Positions 47,437 through 55,760 of a stretch of DNA of 64,000 nt are shown in pieces. This DNA comes from JAUREX01 sp964472135. Its GTDB lineage: Bacteria; Pseudomonadota; Alphaproteobacteria; Rhodobacterales; Rhodobacteraceae. Both the position numbers and the translations under genes were made by a program. Location of the stretch: positions 1 through 64,000 of the forward strand of contig CAYYJB010000001.1 of the NCBI GenBank assembly GCA_964472135.1, read 5' to 3'. How positions within the stretch are numbered: position 1 is the stretch's first letter; each line of letters begins with the position of its first letter. The notes beneath the pieces were generated by a model. That model saw only the letters and a program-made list of their open reading frames with translations, made no database searches and was not told the origin of the DNA.

Positions 47437-49471
47437 GGCGGTGCGCGCGGGGCTGCGGCCGCTCTTCGAGCCGCTCACGCTGCGGGGCCGCACGCTGCGC
47501 AACCGCATCGTCAGCACCGCCCACGCGCCGGGCTATGCCGAGGGGGGCATGCCGCTCGAGCGGTATCAGGCCTATCACGAGGAAAAGGCGCGCGGGGGCC
47601 TCGCCCTCACCATGTGCGGGGGGTCGTCGATCGTCTCGGGGGATGTGACCTCGATCTACGGCCAGATCGACCTCAGCCGCGACGCCGTGATCCCGCATCT
47701 GCGCGCGCTTGGCGCCCGCGTCCATCGCCACGGCGCGCTCATCATGTGCCAGATCAGCCACATGGGGCGGCGGACGGCCTGGGACAGCGGCGACTGGATC
47801 GCGCCCATCGCACCCTCGGCCGAGCGCGACCCCGCCCACCACGCCATGCCCCGCGCGATGGAGCCCGAGGACATCGCGCGCGTCATCGCCGATTATGCCG
47901 CCGCCGCCGGCCGCTGCGCCGAGGCGGGGCTCGACGGGGTGGAGGTGTTCGTCACCTCGCATCTGCCGGGCCAGTTCCTCTCGCCCGCCGCGAACCGCCG
48001 GACCGACGCCTGGGGCGGCAGCCTCGAGAACCGGATGCGCTTCCTGCTCGAGGTGCTGCGCGGCGTGCGGCGGGCGGTGCCGGGGGATTTCATCGTCTCC
48101 TTGCGCCTGAGCCACGACGAAAGCAGCGAGGGCGGCCCGGACGGCGCCGAATGCCGCGCGGTGGTGGCACGCGCGCGCGACGAGGGGCTGATCGACCTCG
48201 TGAACCTCATCGGCGCGGGCGGGGCCACGAATGCCTCGATCGCCGAGGTCATCCCCGGCATGGCCCGCCCGATCGCGCCCTGGCTCGCGCCCGTGCGGGC
48301 GTTTCGCGCCGATGCGGGGCTGCCGGTGCTGCATGCGACGCGGATCACCGACATGGGCACGGCCGCGCATGCGGTGGAAAGCGGAGCGGTCGACCTCGTC
48401 GGGATGACGCGCGGCCACATCGCCGACCCGCATATCGTGGCCAAGCTCCTCTCGGGCGATGAGGCGCGGATCCGGCCCTGCGTGGGCGCGGCCTATTGCA
48501 TCGACCGCGTCTATGCCGGCAAGGACGCCGTCTGCCTGCACAACGCCGCCACGGGGCGCGAGACATGGCTGCCGCACGCCGTGGCACCCGCCCCGCGGCG
48601 GTTGCGCGCCGTCGTCGTCGGCGGCGGGCCCGCGGGGATGGAGGCCGCGCGGGTGCTCGCGCTGCGGGGCCACGCGGTCGTGCTGTTCGAGGCCGGGCAG
48701 CGCCTCGGCGGGCAGATCGTGATCGCCGCGCGCGCCGCCTGGCGGCGCGACCTGATCGGCATCGCCGACTGGCTGGCGGCCGAGATCGCGCATCTGGGCA
48801 TCGACCTCCGCCTCGGGACGCTTGCCGACGGGGCGACGGTGCTGGCCGAGGCGCCCGACATCGTCATCGACGCGACCGGCGGCCTGCCGAAGCCGCCCGC
48901 GATCGCGGGCGCCGAGCATGTCGCGACATCGTGGGACATCCTTGCCGCCCCGCCCGAGGCGGGCCGGTCGGTGCTGATCCACGACGAGGCGGGCGGCCAC
49001 AACGCGGTCTCGCTCGCCGAGTTCCTCGCCCGGCGCGGCCTTGCCGTCGAACTCGCGACCCCCGACCGGATGATCGGGCGCGACCTCGGCGGGTCGAGCT
49101 ATCCGGTCTATCTCGGCAACCTCGCGCGTGCGGGCGTCACGCTCAGCACCGACCGGCGGCTCGGTGCGGTGCGGCGGGCGGGAAACGGCTTCGAGGCGGT
49201 GCTCGCGCATGAATACGGCGGGCCCGAGGAGGTGCGGCAGGTCGATATCGTCGTCGCCGAATGCGGCACGGAGCCCGTGGGCGAGATCTTCGCGGCGCTG
49301 AAGCCCCTTTCGGCCAACCGGGGCGTGACCGACCTCGCGGCCCTGCTCGCGGCCGGGCCGCAGCCCGGGGCGGGGGGCGGCATGCGGCTCTACAAGGTGG
49401 GCGATGCGGTGGCCGGGCGCGACATCCACGCGGCCCTTCTCGATGCGCTGCGGCTCTGCAAGGATCTCTGA
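47429..49471 (+). CDS. FMN/FAD oxidoreductase of the trimethylamine dehydrogenase/dienoyl-CoA reductase type
   Basis: This 680-residue protein has an N-terminal old-yellow-enzyme barrel (residues 1-340, with SPAANRRTDAWGGSLENRMRF at about 185-205), an Fe-S segment and a C-terminal dinucleotide-binding half starting at VVVGGGPAGMEAARV (396-410). Relatives demethylate trimethylamine, dimethylamine or N-methylproline, or reduce enoyl compounds. The Fe-S segment is unusual: Cys351, Cys357 and Cys369 are kept, but the second cysteine of the C-x2-C-x2-C-x11/12-C pattern is Ala354. The barrel also lacks the usual HGAH motif, reading VTSHLP. It overlaps the MttB gene by eight bases and probably oxidises a partly demethylated amine in the same pathway. 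Confidence 0.85.
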   Translation: MTEAVRAGLRPLFEPLTLRGRTLRNRIVSTAHAPGYAEGGMPLERYQAYHEEKARGGLALTMCGGSSIVSGDVTSIYGQIDLSRDAVIPHLRALGARVHRHGALIMCQISHMGRRTAWDSGDWIAPIAPSAERDPAHHAMPRAMEPEDIARVIADYAAAAGRCAEAGLDGVEVFVTSHLPGQFLSPAANRRTDAWGGSLENRMRFLLEVLRGVRRAVPGDFIVSLRLSHDESSEGGPDGAECRAVVARARDEGLIDLVNLIGAGGATNASIAEVIPGMARPIAPWLAPVRAFRADAGLPVLHATRITDMGTAAHAVESGAVDLVGMTRGHIADPHIVAKLLSGDEARIRPCVGAAYCIDRVYAGKDAVCLHNAATGRETWLPHAVAPAPRRLRAVVVGGGPAGMEAARVLALRGHAVVLFEAGQRLGGQIVIAARAAWRRDLIGIADWLAAEIAHLGIDLRLGTLADGATVLAEAPDIVIDATGGLPKPPAIAGAEHVATSWDILAAPPEAGRSVLIHDEAGGHNAVSLAEFLARRGLAVELATPDRMIGRDLGGSSYPVYLGNLARAGVTLSTDRRLGAVRRAGNGFEAVLAHEYGGPEEVRQVDIVVAECGTEPVGEIFAALKPLSANRGVTDLAALLAAGPQPGAGGGMRLYKVGDAVAGRDIHAALLDALRLCKDL

Positions 49472-49545
49472 TCCCCCGCCCACCCGGCCTTGACCCCAGC
49501 CCCCCGACGCGGGCACCCTGACCCCGCCAACCGACAGGAGCCCCC

Positions 49546-50574
49546 ATGCCGCGCCTTGAGATCGAATACCTCGGCAAGCCGCAGATCGACCGCGTCGCGC
49601 TCACGAACGACGAGATCCTCGCCGCGGTCGAGGCCGGGCTCGTGGCCGCCGGGCGCGGCCAGACGGTGATCGAGCCGCGCCTGCACCTCGTGCCCGACCC
49701 GGCGGTGGACGGGCATTTCAACGTGCTGCGGGGCTATGTCGCGCCGCTCGGCTATGCCGGGGTCAAGGTGGTCGGCGACTTCGTCGACAACTACCGCTCC
49801 GGCCTGCCCTCCGAGCTTGCGCTGCTCAATCTCTTCTGCCCGCGCACCGGCGCCCCGCGCGCGGTGATCGACGCCTCGGGCATCACCGACATGCGCACCG
49901 GCGCGCTGACGGCGCTCGGGGCGAAATGGCTCGCCCCGCCCAATCCGCGGGTGCTCGGCCACATCGGGGCGCGCGGCACCTCCTACTGGAACGTCCGGCT
50001 GCTCGATCACCTGTTCGACTTCGCCGAGATCCGCGTCCACTCCCGCCGGCCCGAGAGCCGCGCGGCCTTCGGCGCGCGGCTGGCGCGCGATCTGGGCAAG
50101 AAGGTGATCGTGACGGATGACTGGCAAAGCTGCCTCGACGGCGCCGACATCCTCGTGGAGGCCTCGCGGCTTCGCGCACCCGAGCCGCTCTTTCGGCGCG
50201 AATGGGTGCGCAAGGGTGCCCTCGTCATCCCCTATGGCACGATGAGCACGCTGCCGCTCGATTTCACCGACGGGATCGACAAGTTCGTGATGGACGATCT
50301 GGGGCAGATGCGGGCGGGGCATCTGGGCGCGCTGCGCCCCCACATCAACGCGGGCAAGATCAGCGAGGCGAGCTTTCACGCCGAGATCGGCCAGATCGCC
50401 GCGGGGCTGCGCCCGGGGCGCGAGCGGCCCGACGAGACGATCCTCTTCTGGCACCGCGGCATGTCGACAAGCGACATCGCCCTCGGCGCCGCGATCCTCG
50501 AAAAGGCGCGCGCGATGGGGATCGTGCAGAACCTGCTCTATCGCGAGGGCGGCGATGATGACGATCACGCTTGA
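49546..50574 (+). CDS. Ornithine cyclodeaminase/mu-crystallin family protein
   Basis: This 342-residue member of the ornithine cyclodeaminase/mu-crystallin family has GYVAPLGYAGVKVVGDF near residues 61-77 and ASGITDMRTGALTALGAKWLA near 109-129 in the substrate domain, then a Rossmann segment GHIGARGTSYWNVRLLDHLF near 140-159 for NAD(H). The second glycine-rich turn is atypical (IGARGT instead of IGAGVQ). Family members cyclise ornithine to proline or reduce imines and ketimines. ACAGGAGCC precedes the ATG. The last 20 bases overlap the lyase-like gene. It may handle an amino acid or imine freed by demethylation or elimination. Confidence 0.85.
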   Translation: MPRLEIEYLGKPQIDRVALTNDEILAAVEAGLVAAGRGQTVIEPRLHLVPDPAVDGHFNVLRGYVAPLGYAGVKVVGDFVDNYRSGLPSELALLNLFCPRTGAPRAVIDASGITDMRTGALTALGAKWLAPPNPRVLGHIGARGTSYWNVRLLDHLFDFAEIRVHSRRPESRAAFGARLARDLGKKVIVTDDWQSCLDGADILVEASRLRAPEPLFRREWVRKGALVIPYGTMSTLPLDFTDGIDKFVMDDLGQMRAGHLGALRPHINAGKISEASFHAEIGQIAAGLRPGRERPDETILFWHRGMSTSDIALGAAILEKARAMGIVQNLLYREGGDDDDHA

Positions 50575-52045
50575 CGGCGCGACGCTCGGGGTCGGGGCGC
50601 TGCGGCGCGCGGCCCTGGGCGCCCCGGTCGCGATCGCCCCCGGCGCGCGCGACCGCATGGCCGCGAGCCGCGCCGCGATCGAGCGCGCCATCGCCGAACG
50701 GATCCCGGTCTATGGCGTCACGACGGGCCTTGGCGCGCGCGCGTCCGAGACGCTCGACGCCCCGACGCTCGCGGCCTTCTCGCTGCGCACGCTGCGGGGA
50801 CGCGCGCAGGCGGTCGGCCCGGCCGAAGAGGCCGCGGTCGTGCGCGGGGCGATGGTCGTGCGGCTCAACACCCTGCTTGCGGGCCATGCGGGGGCGTCGG
50901 TCGCGGTGGCCGATCATCTGCTCGCCTGCCTCAATGCGGGCCTCGTGCCGGTCGTGCGGCGGATCGGCTCGATCGGGCCGTCGGACCTCGTGCAGAACGC
51001 AGCCCTCGGGCTCGCGCTCACGGGCGAGGGATCGATGGAGGGGCCGGGCGGGACGGGCCCCGCGGCCGAGATGATGCGCGCCCACGGGATCGCGCCGCTC
51101 GTGCCCGGGCCGCGCGACGGCCTCGCACTTGCGGGGCATTGCGGCATCACGGTCGCGACCGCGGCGCTTGCCCTTGCCGAGGCCGAGACGACGCATGCGG
51201 CGGCGCAGACCGCCGCGGCGCTGACGCTCGAGGCGTTCCGCGCCAATCTCTCGCCGCTCGATCCGCGGGCGCTCGCCGTCAAGCCGCTGCCGGGGCAGGC
51301 GGGGGCCGCGCGCGATCTGGCGCGGCGGCTCGAGGGCAGCGCGCTCTGGCAGGCGGGGGCGGCGCGGCGGTTGCAGGATCCGCTTTCGATCCGCAACCTC
51401 GTGCAGATCAACGGCGCGCTGAACCTCGCGCTCGATCAGGCGCGCCCGATCGTGGCCGTCGAGCTGAACGGGGCGAGCGACAGCCCCATCGTGCTGCCCG
51501 ACACGGGCGAGGTGATCTCCTGCGGGGCGTTCTATACGGCCGAACTCGGGCTTGTGTGCGAGACGCTCGCGCGCGCGATCCTCGGCGTCGCGATGGCGCA
51601 GATCGCGCGGATGGCGAAGCTCCTCGATCCGCGCTTCAGCGATCTGCCCGTCTTCCTCGCCCGGCCCGATAGCGGCTCGAACGGCTTTGCCCCGCTGATG
51701 AAGACGGCCGAGGCGCTGGTGGCCGAGATCGCGCATGCCGCGCAGCCGCCCGCGATCTGGCCGAGCATCAACGCCAACGGGGTCGAGGACACGATGTCGA
51801 CCGCCCCGGTCGCGGCGCGCGCGCTGCGGCGCGCGGTCGGGGCGTTCCGCACCCTCGTCGCGCTCGAACTCATGATCGCGGTGCAGGGGGTGGAGTTGCG
51901 CGGCACGCTCGCCGCCGCCGCACCCTTGCTGCAGGCGCGCGCGCGCCACCTGCGCACCCTCTGCGCCCCGCTCGACGATGACCGCCCGCTCGACTCCGAT
52001 CTAGACCGGATCGAGCAGGCGATCGAGGCGGGCGACTTCGGCTGA
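50555..52045 (+). CDS. Aromatic amino acid lyase homologue lacking the MIO triad
   Basis: This 496-residue protein has the histidine/phenylalanine ammonia-lyase fold. Tyr53 in VYGVTTGLGA matches the catalytic tyrosine loop, and SPIVLPDTGEVISCGAF and GSNGFAPLMKTAEAL lie further on. Where normal family members have Gly-Ala-Ser-Gly-Asp-Leu, the triad that cyclises to the MIO electrophile, this protein reads Gly141-Pro-Ser-Asp-Leu145, one residue shorter and without Ala-Ser-Gly. MIO-less homologues are known: ergothionase eliminates trimethylamine from ergothioneine. With methylamine-type genes beside it and no hutU or hutI, a lyase that expels trimethylamine or a similar leaving group is the favoured reading. 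It overlaps the cyclodeaminase gene by 20 bases. Confidence 0.8.
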   Translation: MMTITLDGATLGVGALRRAALGAPVAIAPGARDRMAASRAAIERAIAERIPVYGVTTGLGARASETLDAPTLAAFSLRTLRGRAQAVGPAEEAAVVRGAMVVRLNTLLAGHAGASVAVADHLLACLNAGLVPVVRRIGSIGPSDLVQNAALGLALTGEGSMEGPGGTGPAAEMMRAHGIAPLVPGPRDGLALAGHCGITVATAALALAEAETTHAAAQTAAALTLEAFRANLSPLDPRALAVKPLPGQAGAARDLARRLEGSALWQAGAARRLQDPLSIRNLVQINGALNLALDQARPIVAVELNGASDSPIVLPDTGEVISCGAFYTAELGLVCETLARAILGVAMAQIARMAKLLDPRFSDLPVFLARPDSGSNGFAPLMKTAEALVAEIAHAAQPPAIWPSINANGVEDTMSTAPVAARALRRAVGAFRTLVALELMIAVQGVELRGTLAAAAPLLQARARHLRTLCAPLDDDRPLDSDLDRIEQAIEAGDFG

Positions 52046-52118
52046 GGCGGGCACGTCGGCACCGCCCGAAGGCCAAGAAAACCTTGGGGCTGGTGCAGGA
52101 TTTATGCAGTTGCTCCGG

Positions 52119-52128
52119 CGAAGCTTCG
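52119..52128. promoter_or_regulatory. Palindrome CGAAGCTTCG in a possible promoter region
   Basis: This perfect 10-base palindrome lies in the 176-base gap before the solute-binding protein gene. It falls between TTGCTC (52110-52115) and CCTACT (52133-52138), which have 17-base spacing but match promoter boxes poorly. It may be an operator. Nothing else is recognisable in the gap. Confidence 0.25.
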
Positions 52129-52221
52129 TGTTCCTACTCGGCCCCAGACAAGAAAAGTTCAGCCATGCGCGCCGGCGCCACGCTTCATGCGTCCCGTCGC
52201 GATCAACAAGGGAGCCGCATA

Positions 52222-53865
52222 ATGTCGGGATACATGCTCACGCAGCGGTCGCTGCATCCCTTCGCCGAGGAAACGGCGAAGGCGTTCCGCGAAGGCAAGA
52301 TGGACCGCCGCGAGTTCTTCGCGGTCATGGCCGCCTGGGGCGTCAGCGCCTCCGGCGCGCTCGCGCTCGGCGGGATCGCGCCCGCCGAGGCGCAGACGGG
52401 AACGCCCGTCAGGGGCGGCAAGCTGCGGGTGCAGATGCTCGTCAAGGCGTTCCGCGACCCGCGTCTCTTCGAATGGACCGAGATGGCGGTGGTGGCGAAC
52501 TGCTGCTGCGAATACCTCGTGCGCTGGGACAGCGATTTCACCTACAAGCCGCACCTGCTCGAGAGCTGGGAGGCGAGCGACGATGCCCGCACCTATACCT
52601 TCAACGTCCGCAAGGGCATCAAGTGGTCGAACGGCGACGATTTCACCGCCGACGACGTGATCTTCAACCTCAACCGCTGGGCGGATGCGAGCGTCGAGGG
52701 CAACTCGATGGTCGCGCGCCTCGCCGCCCTCGCCGACCCCGACACCAAGCAGCTTCTGCCCGGCGCGATCGAGCGGGTGGACGACTATACCGTCCGGCTC
52801 AACCTGCGGCAGGCCGACATCGCGCTGATCGCGAACCTCGGCGATTATCCCTCGATCGTGATGCACCCCTCCTATGACGGCTCGGACGACCCGTTGAAGG
52901 CGCTCGCGATCGGCACCGGCCCCTTCGAGATCGTCCGCTACGAAACCGGCATCGGCGCCGAGGTCCGCCGCAAGGAGAGCGGCTGGTGGGGCGGCGAGGT
53001 CTGGCTCGACGGGGTCGAGTGGATCGACACGGGCACCGATGCGACCGCGATGGTCTCGGCCTTCGATGGCGGCGAGATCGACGCCAACTATCAGACCGCC
53101 CCGGCCTTCATCCCGCTGCTCGACGGGTCGGGCATCGTGACCGAGGGGATCGCGACGGCGCAGACGCTGGTGCTGCGCCTCAACCAGCTCAACAAGCCCT
53201 ATGACGATGTCCGCGTGCGCCGGGCGCTGCAACTCGCGGTCAACAACGCCGCCGTGCTCGAGCTTGGCTACAACGGCGCCGGCATCGTCGCGGAGAACCA
53301 TCACGTTGGCCCGATGCACGCCGATTACGCCGACATCGGCCCCGCGTCGCACGACCCCGCGGCGGCCCTTGCGCTTCTGCGCGAGGCGGGGCAGGAAGAT
53401 CACGAATTCGACCTCATATCCCAGGAAGAGGAATGGCAGGCCGACAGCTGCAACGTCGTCGCCGCGCAGATGCGCGATGCGGGCTTCAAGGTGAAGCGCA
53501 CCCTGATCCCAGGCGCGACCTTCTGGAACGACTGGGACAAATACCCGTTCTCGGCCTCGCAATGGGCCGGGCGGGCGCTGGGCGTGCAGGTCTACATGCT
53601 CGCCTACAAGACGGGCGCGATCTGGACCGAGACGGCCTTCAGCAATGCCGAGTTCGACGAATTGCTGACGGTCGCCATGGCCACCGCCGACCCGGTGAAG
53701 CGGCGCGACATCATGGCGCAGCTCCAGAAGATCCTGCGGGACGAGGGCGTGATCGTGCAGCCCTACTGGCGGTCGGTCTATCGGTCCTACCACCCGAAGG
53801 TGAAGGGGCTCGGGGCGCATCAGGCGTTCTATCAGTTCCTCGAGCGGGTCTGGATCGAGGGCTGA
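52222..53865 (+). CDS. ABC transporter substrate-binding protein, family 5 (peptide/nickel type)
   Basis: This 547-residue periplasmic binding protein of the DppA/OppA class contains NVRKGIKWSNGDDFTADDVIFNLNRW near residues 130-155 and RRALQLAVNNAAVLELGYNG near 333-352, standard family segments. The N-terminus is long: a twin-arginine motif (DRREFF, Arg29-Arg30) follows 28 residues of extension, then a hydrophobic core and probable cleavage near APAEA-Q at 58. AAGGGAG precedes the ATG at 52222. No permease or ATPase genes follow in this window, so it is an orphan receptor here. Location after the lyase-like gene suggests it binds a substrate of that cluster, perhaps a betaine or modified amino acid. 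Confidence 0.85.
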   Translation: MSGYMLTQRSLHPFAEETAKAFREGKMDRREFFAVMAAWGVSASGALALGGIAPAEAQTGTPVRGGKLRVQMLVKAFRDPRLFEWTEMAVVANCCCEYLVRWDSDFTYKPHLLESWEASDDARTYTFNVRKGIKWSNGDDFTADDVIFNLNRWADASVEGNSMVARLAALADPDTKQLLPGAIERVDDYTVRLNLRQADIALIANLGDYPSIVMHPSYDGSDDPLKALAIGTGPFEIVRYETGIGAEVRRKESGWWGGEVWLDGVEWIDTGTDATAMVSAFDGGEIDANYQTAPAFIPLLDGSGIVTEGIATAQTLVLRLNQLNKPYDDVRVRRALQLAVNNAAVLELGYNGAGIVAENHHVGPMHADYADIGPASHDPAAALALLREAGQEDHEFDLISQEEEWQADSCNVVAAQMRDAGFKVKRTLIPGATFWNDWDKYPFSASQWAGRALGVQVYMLAYKTGAIWTETAFSNAEFDELLTVAMATADPVKRRDIMAQLQKILRDEGVIVQPYWRSVYRSYHPKVKGLGAHQAFYQFLERVWIEG

Positions 53866-53890
53866 GGGGCGGGCGGCAGCGGGGCAGGGC

Positions 53891-54655
53891 ATGATCGTCT
53901 CGCTGCCGATGTACGACCTGCCCGAGGTCGCCGCCGCGACCGAGGCGTGGTGGCAGGCGATCCGGGCGGCGCTGCGCGCGGCCGGCCTGCCGGCGCCTGC
54001 GACGCGCGACCGGCCCGAGGGCGATCTGCGCGCGCATTGGCTCCGGCCCGATCTGCTCCTGTCGCAGACCTGCGGCCTGCCCTATCGCAGCGCGCTCCAC
54101 GAACGGGTCGAGCTGGTGGGCACCCCCGATTTCGGGCTCGAGGGCTGCCCGCCCGGGCATTACCGCTCGGTCATCGTGGTGCGCGCCGATGACGCGCGCC
54201 CGCGCCTTGCGGAGTTCGACGGCGCGCGACTGGCCTACAACGACGCCCTTTCGCAATCGGGCTGGGCGGCGCCCGTCGCCCATGCCGCAGCCGCGGGCAT
54301 CCGGCTCCGGCCCGGGCCGCGGACGGGGGCGCATCGCCTCTCGATGCGGGCGGTCGCGCGGGGCGAGGCCGACCTTGCCGCGATCGATGCGGTCACGTGG
54401 CGCCTCCTGCGCGACCGCGACCCGGTCGTGGCCGGGTTGAGGGTGTGCGACCGGACGTCGCCGACGCCGGGGCTTCCCTGCATCGCCGCGCGGGGGCAGG
54501 ATGCGCCCGTGCTGGCGGCGGTGCTGACGCGGGCGACCGAGGAGCTCGACCCCGCGGCGCGCGCCGTGCTCGGACTGCGCGGGATCGTCCCGATCGCGCG
54601 CGAGGCCTATCTTGCCCTCGACCTTCCGCCCCCGCCCGAGGCCTTCTTGGAATGA
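53891..54655 (+). CDS. PhnD-like substrate-binding-fold protein without a signal peptide
   Basis: This 254-residue protein matches the phosphonate/phosphite-type binding-protein fold (PF12974). LLLSQTCGLPYRSALHERVELVGTP near residues 55-79, YRSVIVVR near 94-101 and the DLAAIDAVTWRLL region near 165-177 are the recognised blocks. The N-terminus, MIVSLPMYDLPE, has no secretion signal, so it is probably cytoplasmic. The start lies 25 bases after the family 5 binding protein and its stop overlaps the desaturase start by four bases. Such signal-less proteins are seen next to oxidoreductases, with unknown ligand. No phosphonate transport genes are adjacent. Confidence 0.7.
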   Translation: MIVSLPMYDLPEVAAATEAWWQAIRAALRAAGLPAPATRDRPEGDLRAHWLRPDLLLSQTCGLPYRSALHERVELVGTPDFGLEGCPPGHYRSVIVVRADDARPRLAEFDGARLAYNDALSQSGWAAPVAHAAAAGIRLRPGPRTGAHRLSMRAVARGEADLAAIDAVTWRLLRDRDPVVAGLRVCDRTSPTPGLPCIAARGQDAPVLAAVLTRATEELDPAARAVLGLRGIVPIAREAYLALDLPPPPEAFLE

Positions 54656-55641
54656 ACGACACCCACCCGCCGCACGCAACGCCGCACGCCGGGCTGCCGG
54701 CGATCGAATGGCCGACGCTGGGCATCCTCGGCGCGAGCTATGCGCTCTGGGCGCTCGGCACGACGCTGGCCTATGGCCTCGCGCCCATCTTGGGCATCGT
54801 GCTGACCGGGATCGCCATCGCGCAATTCTCGTCCTGCCAGCACGAGGTGCTGCACGGCCATCCCTTCCGCGCGCGGCGGCTGAACGAGGCGCTGGTCTGG
54901 CCGGCGCTGACGCTGACGGTGCCCTACGGGCGCTTCCGCGACACCCATCTCGCCCATCACCACGACCCCGCGCTGACCGATCCCTACGACGATCCGGAAT
55001 CGAACTATCTCGACCCGGCGGCCTGGGCGCGGCTGCCCGGCTGGGCGCGGGCGCTCTTTCGCGCCAACAACACGCTGCTCGGGCGCGTCGTCCTCGGGCC
55101 GATCCTCGGGAACGCGCTGTGGCTGCAGAGCGAATGGCGCCTCGTGCGGGCGGGCGAGGCGGCGGGCGGGGCGGCGGTGCGGCGCGACTGGGCGCTGCAG
55201 CTCGCGGGGCTCGTGCCCGTCATCGGCTGGCTGTGGTGGGCCGAAATGCCGTGGTGGGGATATCTGGCGGCGGCCTGGGTCGGCCACGGCCTCCTGCGCA
55301 TCCGCACCTTCCTCGAACACCGCGCGCATGAGGCCGCGCGCGCCCGCACCGTCATCATCGAGGATCGCGGGCCGCTCTCGGTCCTCTTCCTCAACAACAA
55401 CTTCCACGCCGTCCACCACATGCACCCGGCGGTGCCGTGGTACCGGCTGCCGGCGGTCTATCGCGCCAACCGCGAGCACTATCTGCGGCGCAACGAGGGC
55501 TATCGCTACGCCTCCTACGCCGAGGTCCTCGGCCGCTTCCTGATCCGCGCCAAGGATCCCGTGGCGCATCCGCTCTGGCCGTGGCCGGGCAGCAGTGGCG
55601 ATCGGGCAGGTAATCGGGAGGGTGCCGATCGCGCGTCCTGA
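54652..55641 (+). CDS. Membrane fatty acid desaturase-family di-iron enzyme
   Basis: This 329-residue integral membrane protein has the three histidine boxes of the desaturase/hydroxylase superfamily: HEVLH at residues 64-68, HLAHHH at 99-104 and HAVHH at 252-256, with hydrophobic segments near 22-60, 84-92 and 183-212. It should use two iron atoms and O2 to desaturate or hydroxylate a lipid or hydrophobic substrate. The ATG at 54652 overlaps the preceding stop (ATGA). No ferredoxin or reductase is adjacent. Position at the end of the methylated-compound cluster is curious, since some members of this superfamily hydroxylate small molecules rather than acyl chains. Confidence 0.85.
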   Translation: MNDTHPPHATPHAGLPAIEWPTLGILGASYALWALGTTLAYGLAPILGIVLTGIAIAQFSSCQHEVLHGHPFRARRLNEALVWPALTLTVPYGRFRDTHLAHHHDPALTDPYDDPESNYLDPAAWARLPGWARALFRANNTLLGRVVLGPILGNALWLQSEWRLVRAGEAAGGAAVRRDWALQLAGLVPVIGWLWWAEMPWWGYLAAAWVGHGLLRIRTFLEHRAHEAARARTVIIEDRGPLSVLFLNNNFHAVHHMHPAVPWYRLPAVYRANREHYLRRNEGYRYASYAEVLGRFLIRAKDPVAHPLWPWPGSSGDRAGNREGADRAS

Positions 55642-55690
55642 GGGGCGGGGCGCCGCGAGGAATAATCCGCACCCGCGGGACACGGGAGCG

Positions 55691-55720
55691 TTGACTATGC
55701 GCGTCCGCGCAAGGCAACAT
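55691..55720 (+). promoter_or_regulatory. Candidate promoter of the tctCBA operon
   Basis: TTGACT (55691-55696) and CAACAT (55715-55720) are separated by 18 bases, about 40 bases before the TctC start. The -35 matches five of six consensus bases and the -10 three. The 119-base gap otherwise contains only the GAGGGAGGAAAA ribosome binding site. Confidence 0.4.
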
Positions 55721-55760
55721 CCGACTTCGAAAAATTGAATCAGGCCAGAGGGAGGAAAAC

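Noticed and set aside
50555..52045. Calling the lyase homologue a histidine ammonia-lyase of a hut pathway
   Set aside because: The Ala-Ser-Gly triad is absent, and no urocanase, imidazolonepropionase or formiminoglutamase gene is nearby.
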